Shown here piece by piece: positions 8,365 through 16,790 of a DNA stretch of 64,000 bases (position 1 is the first letter of the stretch; every line of letters begins with the position of its first letter). Made by a program: the position numbers and the translations under genes. The stretch is taken from positions 62,001 through 126,000 of the forward strand of contig CALJKW010000066.1 in assembly GCA_937980205.1 (NCBI GenBank), written 5' to 3'. A model generated the notes under the pieces. It did not search any database and had not been told where the DNA came from. It was given only the letters and a program-made list of their open reading frames with translations. This stretch comes from an uncultured Myxococcales bacterium. GTDB taxonomy: Bacteria; Myxococcota; Myxococcia; Myxococcales; Myxococcaceae.

Positions 8365-9423
8365 CTACGGGATGATCAGCCCCGACTTCGGCGGCTCCGG
8401 CGGCGGCATCGGCTGCCCACCCGCGGCCGCGAGCTGCTCGGCGCGCGCCCGCTCGGCCAGCAGCACGACCTTCTCGTACATCTTCTCGATGAACGCCGAT
8501 CTCGCCTTCGGGTCGTGAAACAGCAGCCGCGCCTCGGCGCGAGCGACTCGCGCCTTCTCCTCGCGGCCGGTGGCCTCGAGCAGCTCGGCCTGTCTCCACA
8601 GCCGGTGGGCCCAGATGCGGCGCTCCTGTGCCGAAGTCTCGCCCGCGGTGATCGCCACCTTCGCCAGCCGCTGCTCGTGCTTCTGCGGCTCGCTGAGCTG
8701 CAGCGGAGAGTTGTCGACCTCGTCGAGCCGCGCCGACAGGAGCTGAATCGCCTTGTCGCCCGGCAGCCACGACTGCAGCTCGCGCTCGTCGTGCAGCGAG
8801 CCCGCGCGCGTGACGAGCGCGGCGTCGCCGTCTTCCGGCTTCGGCAGGTCGGGCCAGGCCTCGGCGGCCGCGACGCCGAGCCGCCGCAGGTGCGTGTCGG
8901 CCTCGGGCGGCAGCGGGTTCTTGGCCCGCGCGCTCGCCGCCCACGCGACGCCGAGCTCCTCGAGCGCCCGCGCCGTCGTCGTCTCGATCACGGCCGCCTT
9001 CTCGCCGCGCAGCTGCTCGAGGTGCTTCTTGTACTTGCCGCGCGAGGTCTCTCCGCGCGTGAGCTCGAGGATGCCGGCCTCGTCGTGAACGATGGCCTGG
9101 TACGTGTCGACGCCTCCGGTCGGCCGCACCTTCGCGAGGAACAGCGCGCGCTCGCCGGTGCCGGCGATGGCGGACATGAGCGCGGGCAGCTCTTCCCCCT
9201 GCACGCTCACCTTCGGCTGCTCGCCCTTGGGCGCCTCGGGCGCGGCGACCGCCACTCCGCTCGACTTGAGCTGGTACAGCGCCTTCTTCGCCGCGCGCGC
9301 GACGGCCTTGTTCTTCGACTTCGCGAGCGCCTCGGGCAGGGCGGCCTGCTTCGACCTCACGGCCTCCGCCAGCACCTCGGCGAGCTTCGCCTCGCTCAAG
9401 CCCTCTGCTTCCTGTGGACTCAT
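8365..9423 (-). CDS. hypothetical protein
   Basis: A 352-residue protein without signal peptide or membrane segment. The ATG at 9423 overlaps the stop of the upstream membrane-protein gene as ATGA, which fixes the start. The N-terminal 75 residues are helical and charged (SEAKLAEVLAEAVRSKQAALPEALAKSKNKAVARAAKKALYQL), resembling HEAT-like helices. A middle beta-rich part (ALFLAKVRPTGGVDTYQAIVHDEAGI) is followed by a helical C-terminal half and a Pro-rich tail. I do not recognise the family. Its tight coupling to the polytopic membrane protein suggests a joint function. Confidence 0.75.
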   Translation of the reverse strand: MSPQEAEGLSEAKLAEVLAEAVRSKQAALPEALAKSKNKAVARAAKKALYQLKSSGVAVAAPEAPKGEQPKVSVQGEELPALMSAIAGTGERALFLAKVRPTGGVDTYQAIVHDEAGILELTRGETSRGKYKKHLEQLRGEKAAVIETTTARALEELGVAWAASARAKNPLPPEADTHLRRLGVAAAEAWPDLPKPEDGDAALVTRAGSLHDERELQSWLPGDKAIQLLSARLDEVDNSPLQLSEPQKHEQRLAKVAITAGETSAQERRIWAHRLWRQAELLEATGREEKARVARAEARLLFHDPKARSAFIEKMYEKVVLLAERARAEQLAAAGGQPMPPPEPPKSGLIIP

Positions 9424-10970
9424 CGTTTCCTCACCAACCAGAAGTCGCCGGACTGCGCCGCGATCTGCAGCTCGCTGTCGAGCCGCGGCCCGAATATCTG
9501 CCGCGGGTGTGCGCCGCGCACCACGAAATGGTCGTACCACTGGCCGTGCTGCTCCCAGCTCATCTGGTCCGGCCGCCACTCGCTCGGGAACGTCGGCGGA
9601 GGGCTGCCCCGGTACATCAGCGGCGAGTGCGGCGTCAGCGCGAAGCTGAAGTTCGTCACGCCGCCGCGCAGCCGCGCCAGCACCGTCGACGCGTGCAGGA
9701 ACACCGGGTGCGTGACCGCCCGCGAGCCCGTCGCGAACACGAGCCCCATCACGCGGGGCTTCTGCGCCGTGTAGTCCGCGAGCGCGGTCAGCTGCTTCGC
9801 GTCGTCATCGAACCGCGAGAACCCGCGCGCGAGCGTGATGCCCGCGTACGTGGCCGCCATCACCGCCAGCGCGAGCAGCGTGCGGTGCAGGCTCTTCGGC
9901 AGCACCGGCACGCACGCGAGCACGAGCGGCGCCGCAAGGTGGGCGTAGCGCGTGTTCAGGTAATACATGTACCCGCGGATATCGAAGGGCAGGGCGAAGT
10001 AGAGCAGCACCGCCAGGCCCGCGAGCCCCACGATGCGCCAGCGCTCGACGGGCCCTTCTTCGACGACCGGCTTGTCCTCTTTCTTCGCGAGCAGGCGCAG
10101 CACGACGCCGAGCGCCGCGACGAGCGCGACGCCGTAGACGCCGTTGAGGTCCGAGCCGTCGGGCAGCATGTTCGCCAGCACCGGCACGAGCTCCTGCTTG
10201 TTCTGCTCGTACGTCTTCCAGGCGAGGTTCTCCTTCGAGAGCATCGGGCCCCACGACTTCCACGGCTGCCCCGGAGCGATCTCCGCGGGCTGACCGAGCC
10301 GCATCCCCACCCAGAGGATGAACGTCAGCACGCCCGGCACGACGCCGAGCAGCGCCGGCACGCGGTCTTTGAGCGTCGGCGCCTTCGTCGTCAGCAGCAG
10401 GAACGGCAGCGCCACGCCCAGGTACGCGAACGCCTGCACGTGGAAGAGCAGCACTGCGACGAGCGACGCGGCGAGCCCGACGGCCCACTGCTTCCGTCGC
10501 GGAGCGTCGCTGATCGCCCGCACGAAGAGCCCGCACGTCAGCAGCGTGAGCGGCAGCGCCGAGATGTAGTTGATGAAGCCCCACGCGAAGCTGTCGCCGT
10601 ACGCGAACGGCACCGCGAGCACGGCGGGCCACGCCGGCCGCTTCAGGCTGCGCAAGAGGAACGCGAGCGCCAGCGGCAGCCCCGCCACGTACGCCGAGAG
10701 GAAGACCTTGTTCGCGAGCTCCAGCGGCAGGAGCCAGTTCAGCCCGGAGACCACGTAGTAGTAGCCGAGGTACGGCGTGAGCTCGGGCCGGCGCGCGAAG
10801 AGCTCCGGGTACAGCGTCGTCGGGTCGTCGAGCCGGTGCAGCACCGAGATGAGGTGCAGGTGCTGCGGCAGGTCGACCAGCGGCAGCTCGGTCGTCACCC
10901 AGAGCGGCGCGATGGCCGCCAGCAGGGCCACTGCCCACAGGCTGCGCTCGATGCGGACGTCAGGGGTCAT
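9420..10970 (-). CDS. polytopic membrane protein, GT-C glycosyltransferase-like
   Basis: A 516-residue protein with about 11-12 hydrophobic helices. The first helix (SLWAVALLAAIAPLWV) is followed by a periplasmic loop with acidic and His residues (TELPLVDLPQHLHLI), the arrangement seen in GT-C enzymes that use lipid-linked sugars, where an early loop carries the catalytic acidic pair. The last 110 residues are a soluble domain (HPVFLHASTVLARL..., QHGQWYDHFVVRG). ATG at 10970 starts the first helix directly. The substrate is unknown and a transport role is possible. It is first in a two-gene operon with the preceding hypothetical protein and divergent from the small secreted-protein gene. Confidence 0.65.
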   Translation of the reverse strand: MTPDVRIERSLWAVALLAAIAPLWVTTELPLVDLPQHLHLISVLHRLDDPTTLYPELFARRPELTPYLGYYYVVSGLNWLLPLELANKVFLSAYVAGLPLALAFLLRSLKRPAWPAVLAVPFAYGDSFAWGFINYISALPLTLLTCGLFVRAISDAPRRKQWAVGLAASLVAVLLFHVQAFAYLGVALPFLLLTTKAPTLKDRVPALLGVVPGVLTFILWVGMRLGQPAEIAPGQPWKSWGPMLSKENLAWKTYEQNKQELVPVLANMLPDGSDLNGVYGVALVAALGVVLRLLAKKEDKPVVEEGPVERWRIVGLAGLAVLLYFALPFDIRGYMYYLNTRYAHLAAPLVLACVPVLPKSLHRTLLALAVMAATYAGITLARGFSRFDDDAKQLTALADYTAQKPRVMGLVFATGSRAVTHPVFLHASTVLARLRGGVTNFSFALTPHSPLMYRGSPPPTFPSEWRPDQMSWEQHGQWYDHFVVRGAHPRQIFGPRLDSELQIAAQSGDFWLVRKR

Positions 10971-11034
10971 GCTTGCTTGAAATGCCCCAAGGGTGGGTGT
11001 AAGGGGCAGTCGCACTTAGCAGGGGAGAGTCCAC

Positions 11035-11292
11035 ATGGCGCTCAAGAACGTGATTGTCGGTGCAGTCCTCGTCGCCTCCGCGACGGCTGCTTCATCGACT
11101 GCATACGCTTCATCGCGCGTGGAAGAGCGGCTGACCCTGAACGATGGCCCGGCCAAGAAGACCGAGAAGAAGGCCACCAGCAAGAAGGTCATCGAGACGC
11201 TGCACTCCAACGAGACGCAGAAGTCCGGGCTGCCGAACAACCAGCTGCCGAAGAACGCCCGTCACGACGCGACCGCTGGCGTCTTCATCTGA
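11035..11292 (+). CDS. small secreted hypothetical protein
   Basis: An 85-residue protein with a clear signal peptide (MALKNVIVGAVLVASATAASSTAYA, predicted cleavage after Ala-Tyr-Ala). The mature part is about 60 residues, Lys/Thr/Asn-rich and probably unstructured (KKTEKKATSKKVIETLHSNETQ). A strong purine-rich ribosome binding site (AGGGGAG) lies 7 bases before the ATG. I do not recognise it. It stands alone between a divergent operon and a convergent one. Confidence 0.72.
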   Translation: MALKNVIVGAVLVASATAASSTAYASSRVEERLTLNDGPAKKTEKKATSKKVIETLHSNETQKSGLPNNQLPKNARHDATAGVFI

Positions 11293-11314
11293 GCCTCTAG
11301 CTCGCCGCGGTCGG

Positions 11315-12115
11315 TTACGGCCGTTCGGCTCTGAAGATCAGCATCGGGGGAGTCCGCACGCGCTCGAAGCGCTGCAGCCCTGCCGCTTCGCACGCCCGCT
11401 TGAGCTCGACCTCGCTGCGCGCGTGGAACCCCGCCGCCGAGTACGCGGCCTTCGTATACGCCGGCAGCACGAAGCCGCTGCCGATGTACGGCGCGCGTGG
11501 CTTGAGACACCGCAGCACCTCGCGCAGTGTCCCTTCGAGATCCTCGATCATGTGGAACGAGCCGACCTGCAGCACGGCGCCGAGCGACGCGTCCTGAAAC
11601 GGCAGCGACGGAGCCTCCGCGCGGATGAAGTCGATGTCCGTCGAGGCCTCGCGCGCCTGGGCGATGGCCTCCTCGATCATCGGCTTGCTCACGTCCATGC
11701 CGATGATGGGCTGCCCGAGGCCCTCGTTCGTGAGCCGCCGCGAGAAGATGCCGGTGCCGCAGCCCAGGTCGAGGATCGGGCCGTTCGGCCGGCCGATGAG
11801 CGACCGGTAGACGAGGTACTCGCTGTCGCGGTCGAAGCCTCCGCGGGTGAGCACGAGCTCGAGCGAGGGCCGCACGTACTTCTCGTAGGTGCGCGCGAAC
11901 CAGGCGGCCTCGAGGCGGCCCTGCAGCCCCTTCGGCACCGGGCGCTCGGCGCCGACGAAGTCGAGCAGGCCCTCTCCGACGGGGTAGCGCGCCCCGCACG
12001 CATCGCAGTGCACCGGGCCGAAGGTCATCTTCGTGCCCGCGACGTCGGCCTCCGGCTCGAGATGGCCGGCGCGGCACTTCACGCACCGGAGGATCTCCAG
12101 TGTCGCGCGCTTCAT
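11315..12115 (-). CDS. SAM-dependent methyltransferase with N-terminal zinc ribbon
   Basis: A 266-residue protein. The ATG at 12115 overlaps the stop of the upstream gene as ATGA. Residues 1-50 form a Trm112/RlmA-like zinc ribbon (LRCVKCRAGH ... VHCDACGARYPVGEGLLDF, four Cys). Residues about 95-210 are a class I methyltransferase: GPILDLGCGTGIFSRRL (SAM loop), IIGMDVSKPMIEEA, DIDFIRAEAPSLPFQDASLGAVLQVGSFHMIED. The layout resembles methyltransferases acting on small molecules or quinone precursors; the substrate is not predictable. It is the third gene of the nadA operon. Confidence 0.9.
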   Translation of the reverse strand: MKRATLEILRCVKCRAGHLEPEADVAGTKMTFGPVHCDACGARYPVGEGLLDFVGAERPVPKGLQGRLEAAWFARTYEKYVRPSLELVLTRGGFDRDSEYLVYRSLIGRPNGPILDLGCGTGIFSRRLTNEGLGQPIIGMDVSKPMIEEAIAQAREASTDIDFIRAEAPSLPFQDASLGAVLQVGSFHMIEDLEGTLREVLRCLKPRAPYIGSGFVLPAYTKAAYSAAGFHARSEVELKRACEAAGLQRFERVRTPPMLIFRAERP

Positions 12116-12654
12116 TCGTTGGAGACGAGGACGGCCCAACCGCGCGCCATGGCCTCGCGGAAGAACCCGGCGAGCCCGCGTCGATACGCGTTCACGTGGC
12201 TCTGGTGCATCTCGGCGATGTTCTGCTCGCCGATGCTCTTGCCGATCTCGAAGTCGACGGTGCGCCCGCAGCGCTCGCAGCGAATCGACACGGGCCGAAT
12301 CAGCGCGACCGGCACGGCGTAGTGCGTGCCGCAGTCACAGCGCCAGACCCGCGCCTTCTCTCCGGCGTCCTGCCGCGCCAGCGTCTCGAGCTGATCGGCC
12401 GTGCGCAACAGCGCGGGCAGATCGTTCGGCGGAGACGCGAACACGACCGGCCCCTTGCCGCTCTGCAACAGCCCGGCGGCGTGCTCGAGCGCGAACGCCC
12501 CGCGGTACTCGGCGCGCGACAGCGCCTTGTCGACGGCGTCTGGCGTGTCCGGCACGTCGGGGTCGAGTCGATCGGCGGCCTGTGGCACCGGCGCGCGCTT
12601 GTCCTTCGGGTTGCGTTCGAGCACCCAGCGGGGCACTGCGTGAAAGCGGTACAT
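12112..12654 (-). CDS. hypothetical protein with zinc-ribbon motif
   Basis: A 180-residue cytoplasmic protein. Its ATG shares one base with the stop of nadA (TGATG), and its stop overlaps the methyltransferase start as ATGA, so all three are co-translated. The N-terminal 100 residues are mostly helical (DKALSRAEYRGAFALEHAAGLL). Residues about 108-140 hold CDCGTHYAVP and IRCERCGRTVDFE, four Cys in a ribbon-like spacing. The C-terminal helix is HVNAYRRGLAGFFREAMARG. No family recognised. The operon position links it to NAD synthesis or the neighbouring methyltransferase. Confidence 0.75.
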   Translation of the reverse strand: MYRFHAVPRWVLERNPKDKRAPVPQAADRLDPDVPDTPDAVDKALSRAEYRGAFALEHAAGLLQSGKGPVVFASPPNDLPALLRTADQLETLARQDAGEKARVWRCDCGTHYAVPVALIRPVSIRCERCGRTVDFEIGKSIGEQNIAEMHQSHVNAYRRGLAGFFREAMARGWAVLVSNE

Positions 12655-13571
12655 CAGCTCCACTCCAGCATGCGCTGCAGGGGCTTGAGCGCCGCCTGCT
12701 GCAGGAGGGGGTTCAGCTCGAGCGAGGGGCTCTTGTCGCGCATGCAGAGGTACAGCTTCTCCATGGTGTTGAGCTTCATGTGCGGGCACTCGTTGCAGGC
12801 GCAGCCGTTGTCTGGCGGAGCAGGGATGAACTTCTTCTGCGGCGCCTGCTTCTCCATCTGGTGAATGATGCCGACCTCGGTCACGACGATGAACGTGCTC
12901 TTCGCAGACTTCACTGCGTAGTCGAGCAGCGCCTTCGTCGAGCCGATGAAGTCGGCGTGCCGCAGCACGCTCATCTCGCACTCGGGGTGCGCGATGACCT
13001 CGGCGTCGGGGTTCTCGGCCTTGAGCCGCAGGATCTCGCGCTCGGAGAAGATCTCGTGGACCATGCAGCTGCCCGGCCACAGCACCATGTCGCGGCCGGT
13101 CTTCTTCATCACCCAGCGGCCGAGGTGCTGGTCGGGGCCGAAGATGATCTGGCGGTCCTTCGGGACCTGGTCGACGATCTTCACAGCGTTCGAGCTCGTG
13201 CAGATGACGTCGCTCATCGCCTTCACCGCGGCCGACGAGTTCACGTAGCTGACCACGAACGCGCCGGGGTGCTTCTGCACGAACGCCTTGAACTGATCCG
13301 GCGGGCAGCGGTCCGACAGCGAGCAGCCGGCCTTCAAGTCGGGCAGCAGCACGAGCTTGTTCGGGTTCAGGATCTTCGCGGTCTCGGCCATGAAGTGAAC
13401 GCCGCAGAACACGATCACGTCGGCCGTCGTCTTCGCCGCCTGCTGCGCGAGGGCGAGGCTGTCCCCGACGAAGTCTGCGACGTCCTGGATCTCGCTCTCC
13501 TGGTAGTAGTGGGCGAGGATCACGGCGTTCAGCTTCTTCTTCAATTCGAGGATTGCTGCTTCGTGGTCCAC
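12654..13571 (-). CDS. nadA: quinolinate synthase NadA
   Basis: Condenses iminoaspartate with dihydroxyacetone phosphate to quinolinate in de novo NAD synthesis; cytoplasmic and oxygen-sensitive because of a [4Fe-4S] cluster. The cluster cysteines are visible in DLKAGCSLSDR (Cys83), PGSCMVHE (Cys169) and CACNECPHMK (Cys262). The triplicated NadA repeats are recognisable, with VILAHYYQESEIQDVADFVGDS at the N terminus. The GTG at 13571 gives 305 residues, the usual length. An ATG at 13601 is also in frame but would overlap the divergent OmpA-like gene, so it is less likely. No nadB or nadC is in the window. It is the first gene of a three-gene operon. Confidence 0.96.
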   Translation of the reverse strand: MDHEAAILELKKKLNAVILAHYYQESEIQDVADFVGDSLALAQQAAKTTADVIVFCGVHFMAETAKILNPNKLVLLPDLKAGCSLSDRCPPDQFKAFVQKHPGAFVVSYVNSSAAVKAMSDVICTSSNAVKIVDQVPKDRQIIFGPDQHLGRWVMKKTGRDMVLWPGSCMVHEIFSEREILRLKAENPDAEVIAHPECEMSVLRHADFIGSTKALLDYAVKSAKSTFIVVTEVGIIHQMEKQAPQKKFIPAPPDNGCACNECPHMKLNTMEKLYLCMRDKSPSLELNPLLQQAALKPLQRMLEWS

Positions 13572-13599
13572 GCGCGCAAGATAACCGCCGGGCCTGCGC

Positions 13600-14394
13600 A
13601 TGAACACCGGAACGAACGAACCCGTCGTCTACGTGAAACCTGCCCGCGGCGCCTGGGCGCTGCTGGTCCTGGTCCTCATCGCCTTCGGAGCGCTCGCCTG
13701 GTACGGCTGGCAGCTCTTGCAGAAGGCGCAGGAGACCGCCGACCGCGCCATTCAGACGCGCGATGACCTGCAGCGCGGCTCAGAGGCCGCTGCGAAGGAC
13801 AAGGCCGACCTCGAGAAGAAGCTCGCCGAGGCGATCGCCGCCCGCGACGAGGCGCTCACGAGGCAGAAGTCGCTCGAGCAGAGCCTCGAGCAGACCGAGG
13901 CCGAGCTCGCCAAGTTGAAGGCCACCGCCGATTCGCTACAGGAGAAGCTGAAGGCCGAGATCAAGCAGGGCGACATCAAGCTCTCGCAGTCGGGCGACCG
14001 CATTCAGGTCGACCTGGTCGACAAGGTCTTGTTCGACTCCGGCGAGGCGGCGCTGTCGAAGCGCGGCGAAGAGGTGCTCGGCCGCGTCGCGCAGGTGCTC
14101 AAGACGATCGAGGACCGGCAGATCCAGGTCAGCGGCCACACCGACGACAGCCCGATCACGAAGGAAGACCTGAAGAAGCAGTTCCCCACGAACTGGGAGC
14201 TCTCGGTCGCCCGCGCCGTCAACGTCGTGCGGTACCTGACCGAGACCGGCGGCGTGAAGCCGAAGAACGTGCTCGCCGCCGGCTACGGCCAGTACCACCC
14301 GGTCGCCGCCAACGCGAACCCGAAGGGCAGGGCGGCCAACCGGCGCATCGAGATTCTGCTGACGCCGATCGTGGTGGCCGCGAAGAAGAAGTGA
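13600..14394 (+). CDS. OmpA/MotB-family peptidoglycan-binding protein
   Basis: A 264-residue protein with one N-terminal membrane anchor (residues about 19-41, WALLVLVLIAFGALAWYGW), a coiled coil (residues about 45-125) and a C-terminal OmpA-like domain (residues about 128-258). The domain shows KVLFDSGEAALSKRGEEVLGRVAQVL, VSGHTDDSPI, NWELSVARAVNVVRYL, GYGQYHPVAANANPKGRAANRRIEI, including the Asp and Arg that hold diaminopimelate in this fold. It is inner-membrane anchored and spans towards peptidoglycan, like MotB. No partner channel gene is nearby. Its stop overlaps the next gene as GTGA. Confidence 0.92.
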   Translation: MNTGTNEPVVYVKPARGAWALLVLVLIAFGALAWYGWQLLQKAQETADRAIQTRDDLQRGSEAAAKDKADLEKKLAEAIAARDEALTRQKSLEQSLEQTEAELAKLKATADSLQEKLKAEIKQGDIKLSQSGDRIQVDLVDKVLFDSGEAALSKRGEEVLGRVAQVLKTIEDRQIQVSGHTDDSPITKEDLKKQFPTNWELSVARAVNVVRYLTETGGVKPKNVLAAGYGQYHPVAANANPKGRAANRRIEILLTPIVVAAKKK

Positions 14395-14942
14395 GCGCCG
14401 CGCTGGCGCTGGTCGCGCTGCTGCTCGGCGCCGAAGAGGACGTGCCTCGCCGCTGGCGTGCCACGGTGGGCGCAAACGTCGGGTACACGTGGTTCGAGGG
14501 CGTTCCGTTCTCGAGGCGGCCGCCTGTGCTGGAGGCCAGCGGGGGCGCCGAGCTCGGCCTGAGCTTCGCGCCGCTGACCTGGCTGCGCCCAATCGTGGTC
14601 ATCGCCGGTGCGTTCCGCCCATACGACGACTTCTCGGACATTCACGGTTGGGCCCGCTTCGCCGCGGGAGCCGAGCTCGTTCTTCCCGGCGAGCGCTTCT
14701 CCGTCTACCTGGGCGGCTCGTTCGGGTTCGCGGTCATCCTGCTCGGGCCTGGAGGGCGCCCGGACGCGAGAGGCGAGGTCAACACCTTCATCGGCTGGCT
14801 CGGTGAGGCGCACGCAGGTGCCGACGTCGCGCTCGGCCCCTCACTCTTCCTGGGCGGACGCGTCGGAGTCGGCAGCCTTCGCGCTGTCTCCGCGCCGATG
14901 CTCGTCGCCGACGTCGGACTGCGCGTCGGCTGGGCGTTCTAG
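14391..14942 (+). CDS. hypothetical exported beta-rich protein
   Basis: A 183-residue protein starting with GTG in the GTGA overlap with the OmpA-like gene. Residues 1-16 form a short signal peptide. The rest alternates hydrophobic and polar residues in strands ending in aromatics (RATVGANVGYTWFEG, SVYLGGSFGFAVILL, MLVADVGLRVGWAF with a C-terminal Phe). This pattern suits a small outer-membrane beta-barrel. No family named. It shares its last four bases with the stop of the convergent lipoprotein gene. Confidence 0.68.
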   Translation: MSAALALVALLLGAEEDVPRRWRATVGANVGYTWFEGVPFSRRPPVLEASGGAELGLSFAPLTWLRPIVVIAGAFRPYDDFSDIHGWARFAAGAELVLPGERFSVYLGGSFGFAVILLGPGGRPDARGEVNTFIGWLGEAHAGADVALGPSLFLGGRVGVGSLRAVSAPMLVADVGLRVGWAF

Positions 14943-16750
14943 TCTTCGGCCTCTTCCACCGTCAGCTGCCAGCTGTCCTGGAAGTTCGCCTCGCGGTTCT
15001 TCAGGTCCCGCACCTCGAACACGTACACGCCGGGCTCGAGCGACGTGCGAATCGTCTCGGTCGCATCGGCCTTGCCGCGATCCGACGTGCCGACGAGCTC
15101 GAGCTTGCCGCCCTCGTCGACGCGGTGCAGGAACAGCGCGACGTCGACCTTCAAGATGCCGAGCAGCGTCGCCTTCACCGGCGTCTTCACCGGCTTCTGC
15201 GACAGATCGAGCTTCAGGTAGTCGAGGTCCTTCTTCGGGAAGATCGTCCCGCGCACCGGGCGGCCGAGCTCGAGCAGCGTCGCCGTCTCGACGGTGTTGT
15301 TCGGCTCGCGCTCCTCGCCGCCGTCGTCGGGCACCACGGTCGCCGTGATCCGGTACGGCATCTCGCCGTTCTCGTCCTCTTTCACCCACTTGCCGTCGAC
15401 CTTGCGCGCGGCGGCCTCGACGCGGAACACGCAGTCGGGGTTGCACGAGACGTTGTTCAGCATCTCGGGCTCCTTCACCGCGCCGTCGTTCGCCTTGAGC
15501 AGCACCTCTTCCTTCTCGCCCGGCTTCACCACCGACAGCTGCAGGTCGACCTTCTCGACGCCGCTCACCTGCACCTTCGCCAGCGACGGGCCACCCGTCG
15601 ACAGGCGGAAGTAGTCGACGTCTCCGCGCGGAGCGAGGAAGCCCTCGCGGTACCCGTCGCGCGGCAGCTCGGTCGCCTTCGAGGCGTCGTCGTTCGGCTC
15701 GAACTCGGCGCTCGAGCCCGCCTCTTCGGGCGCCACCGTCAGCGTGTAATACGTGTCGGCGTTGAAGCCCTTCTTGGCGTCTTTGCCGGTGCCGATGAGG
15801 CCCGACTTGATGACGACGTAGATGACGCGGTCGCTCACGCGAACGCCGACGTTGCGCAGCGAGAGCCCGGCGCCCGCGTTCGACCTCGCGGTGAACAGCG
15901 TCGCCTCGGCCTCGGTCAGCACCGACAGCTCGTGGCGAACGCCCTCGACGCCGCTCACGTCGACGCGCAGCGCGAGCTTCTCCGGCTCCTTCGCGCCCGC
16001 GTCCGCGGCGACGCCCGCATCCGCGACGGCGTCCCCGGCGTCTTCCTCGCTCGGACCGGGAGGCGGCAGCGGCTCAGCGTTCGGCAGCTCGTAGCGGTAC
16101 CAGTCCTCGTCGCCCATGTGCCCGACGAACCCGCTCACCGCCTGGCTGATCGGCACCGAGGTCGCGTCGACCTTGCGATCGTTCGGCTCCAGCTCGAAGC
16201 CCGGCACGCGGTCTCTCATCGAGACCGTCACCGTGTACGCGCCGCCCGCGCCCTTCTTGAGGCCCAGCACGCGGATGAAGACCTTGCCGCTCACGTCGAG
16301 GTTGCCGACGCGCTCGGCCGAGCCGGCTCCGGCCGAGTTCACCGTCGCCAGCGTCGAGCGCGCCTCGTCCATCACCTCGACCGCGATGTCCGCCCCCGGA
16401 GGTGCCGACACGGAGATGTCCGCCGTCTTCGGCATCCCCGACTCGAAGCGGTACCAGTCTTCGTCGGGCTTCGCCGGATCTGCGCCGAGGTTCGCCGAGA
16501 CGATCGACGGGCCCTTGATGAGCATCGACGACTCGGGGCCGTTGTTCGGCTCCTTCTCCTCGAAGAGCGCCGGCCCCGCGTCGACGACGCCTGCATCCAC
16601 CACCGTCGCCTTGTCGCAGTCACAGCCCGCGACGACGGCAACCACCAGGGCCAGGCCCCAGCTCGCGCGGAGCCCGAGGCGCTGTTTGCCGACGGCGGAG
16701 CAGGGGCGCGAGACGCGCCCCGTGAGCGAGCTGCGAGGAGTACGTGTCAT
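14939..16750 (-). CDS. lipoprotein with four EPN (PPC-type) repeats
   Basis: A 603-residue lipoprotein. The chosen ATG gives a long basic N-region and a lipobox VVAGC with Cys43. Four domains follow, each opening with a Glu-Pro-Asn motif: EKEPNNGPESSMLI, ELEPNDRKVDATSV, EFEPNDDASKATEL and EREPNNTVETATLL. Each is followed by a Asp-Tyr/Trp-Tyr strand (EDWYRFE, EDWYRYEL, VDYFRLS, LDYLKLD). This is the pre-peptidase C-terminal (PPC) domain pattern, usually a binding or secretion module on extracellular enzymes, but here there is no catalytic domain. Asp/Ala-rich linkers (residues about 240-265) separate domains. It is probably exposed in the envelope, and is divergent from the discoidin-like gene. 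Confidence 0.85.
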   Translation of the reverse strand: MTRTPRSSLTGRVSRPCSAVGKQRLGLRASWGLALVVAVVAGCDCDKATVVDAGVVDAGPALFEEKEPNNGPESSMLIKGPSIVSANLGADPAKPDEDWYRFESGMPKTADISVSAPPGADIAVEVMDEARSTLATVNSAGAGSAERVGNLDVSGKVFIRVLGLKKGAGGAYTVTVSMRDRVPGFELEPNDRKVDATSVPISQAVSGFVGHMGDEDWYRYELPNAEPLPPPGPSEEDAGDAVADAGVAADAGAKEPEKLALRVDVSGVEGVRHELSVLTEAEATLFTARSNAGAGLSLRNVGVRVSDRVIYVVIKSGLIGTGKDAKKGFNADTYYTLTVAPEEAGSSAEFEPNDDASKATELPRDGYREGFLAPRGDVDYFRLSTGGPSLAKVQVSGVEKVDLQLSVVKPGEKEEVLLKANDGAVKEPEMLNNVSCNPDCVFRVEAAARKVDGKWVKEDENGEMPYRITATVVPDDGGEEREPNNTVETATLLELGRPVRGTIFPKKDLDYLKLDLSQKPVKTPVKATLLGILKVDVALFLHRVDEGGKLELVGTSDRGKADATETIRTSLEPGVYVFEVRDLKNREANFQDSWQLTVEEAED

Positions 16751-16790
16751 CGCTTGCGTACATGCCATGCTGTGGCAACCTTTAGCGAGC

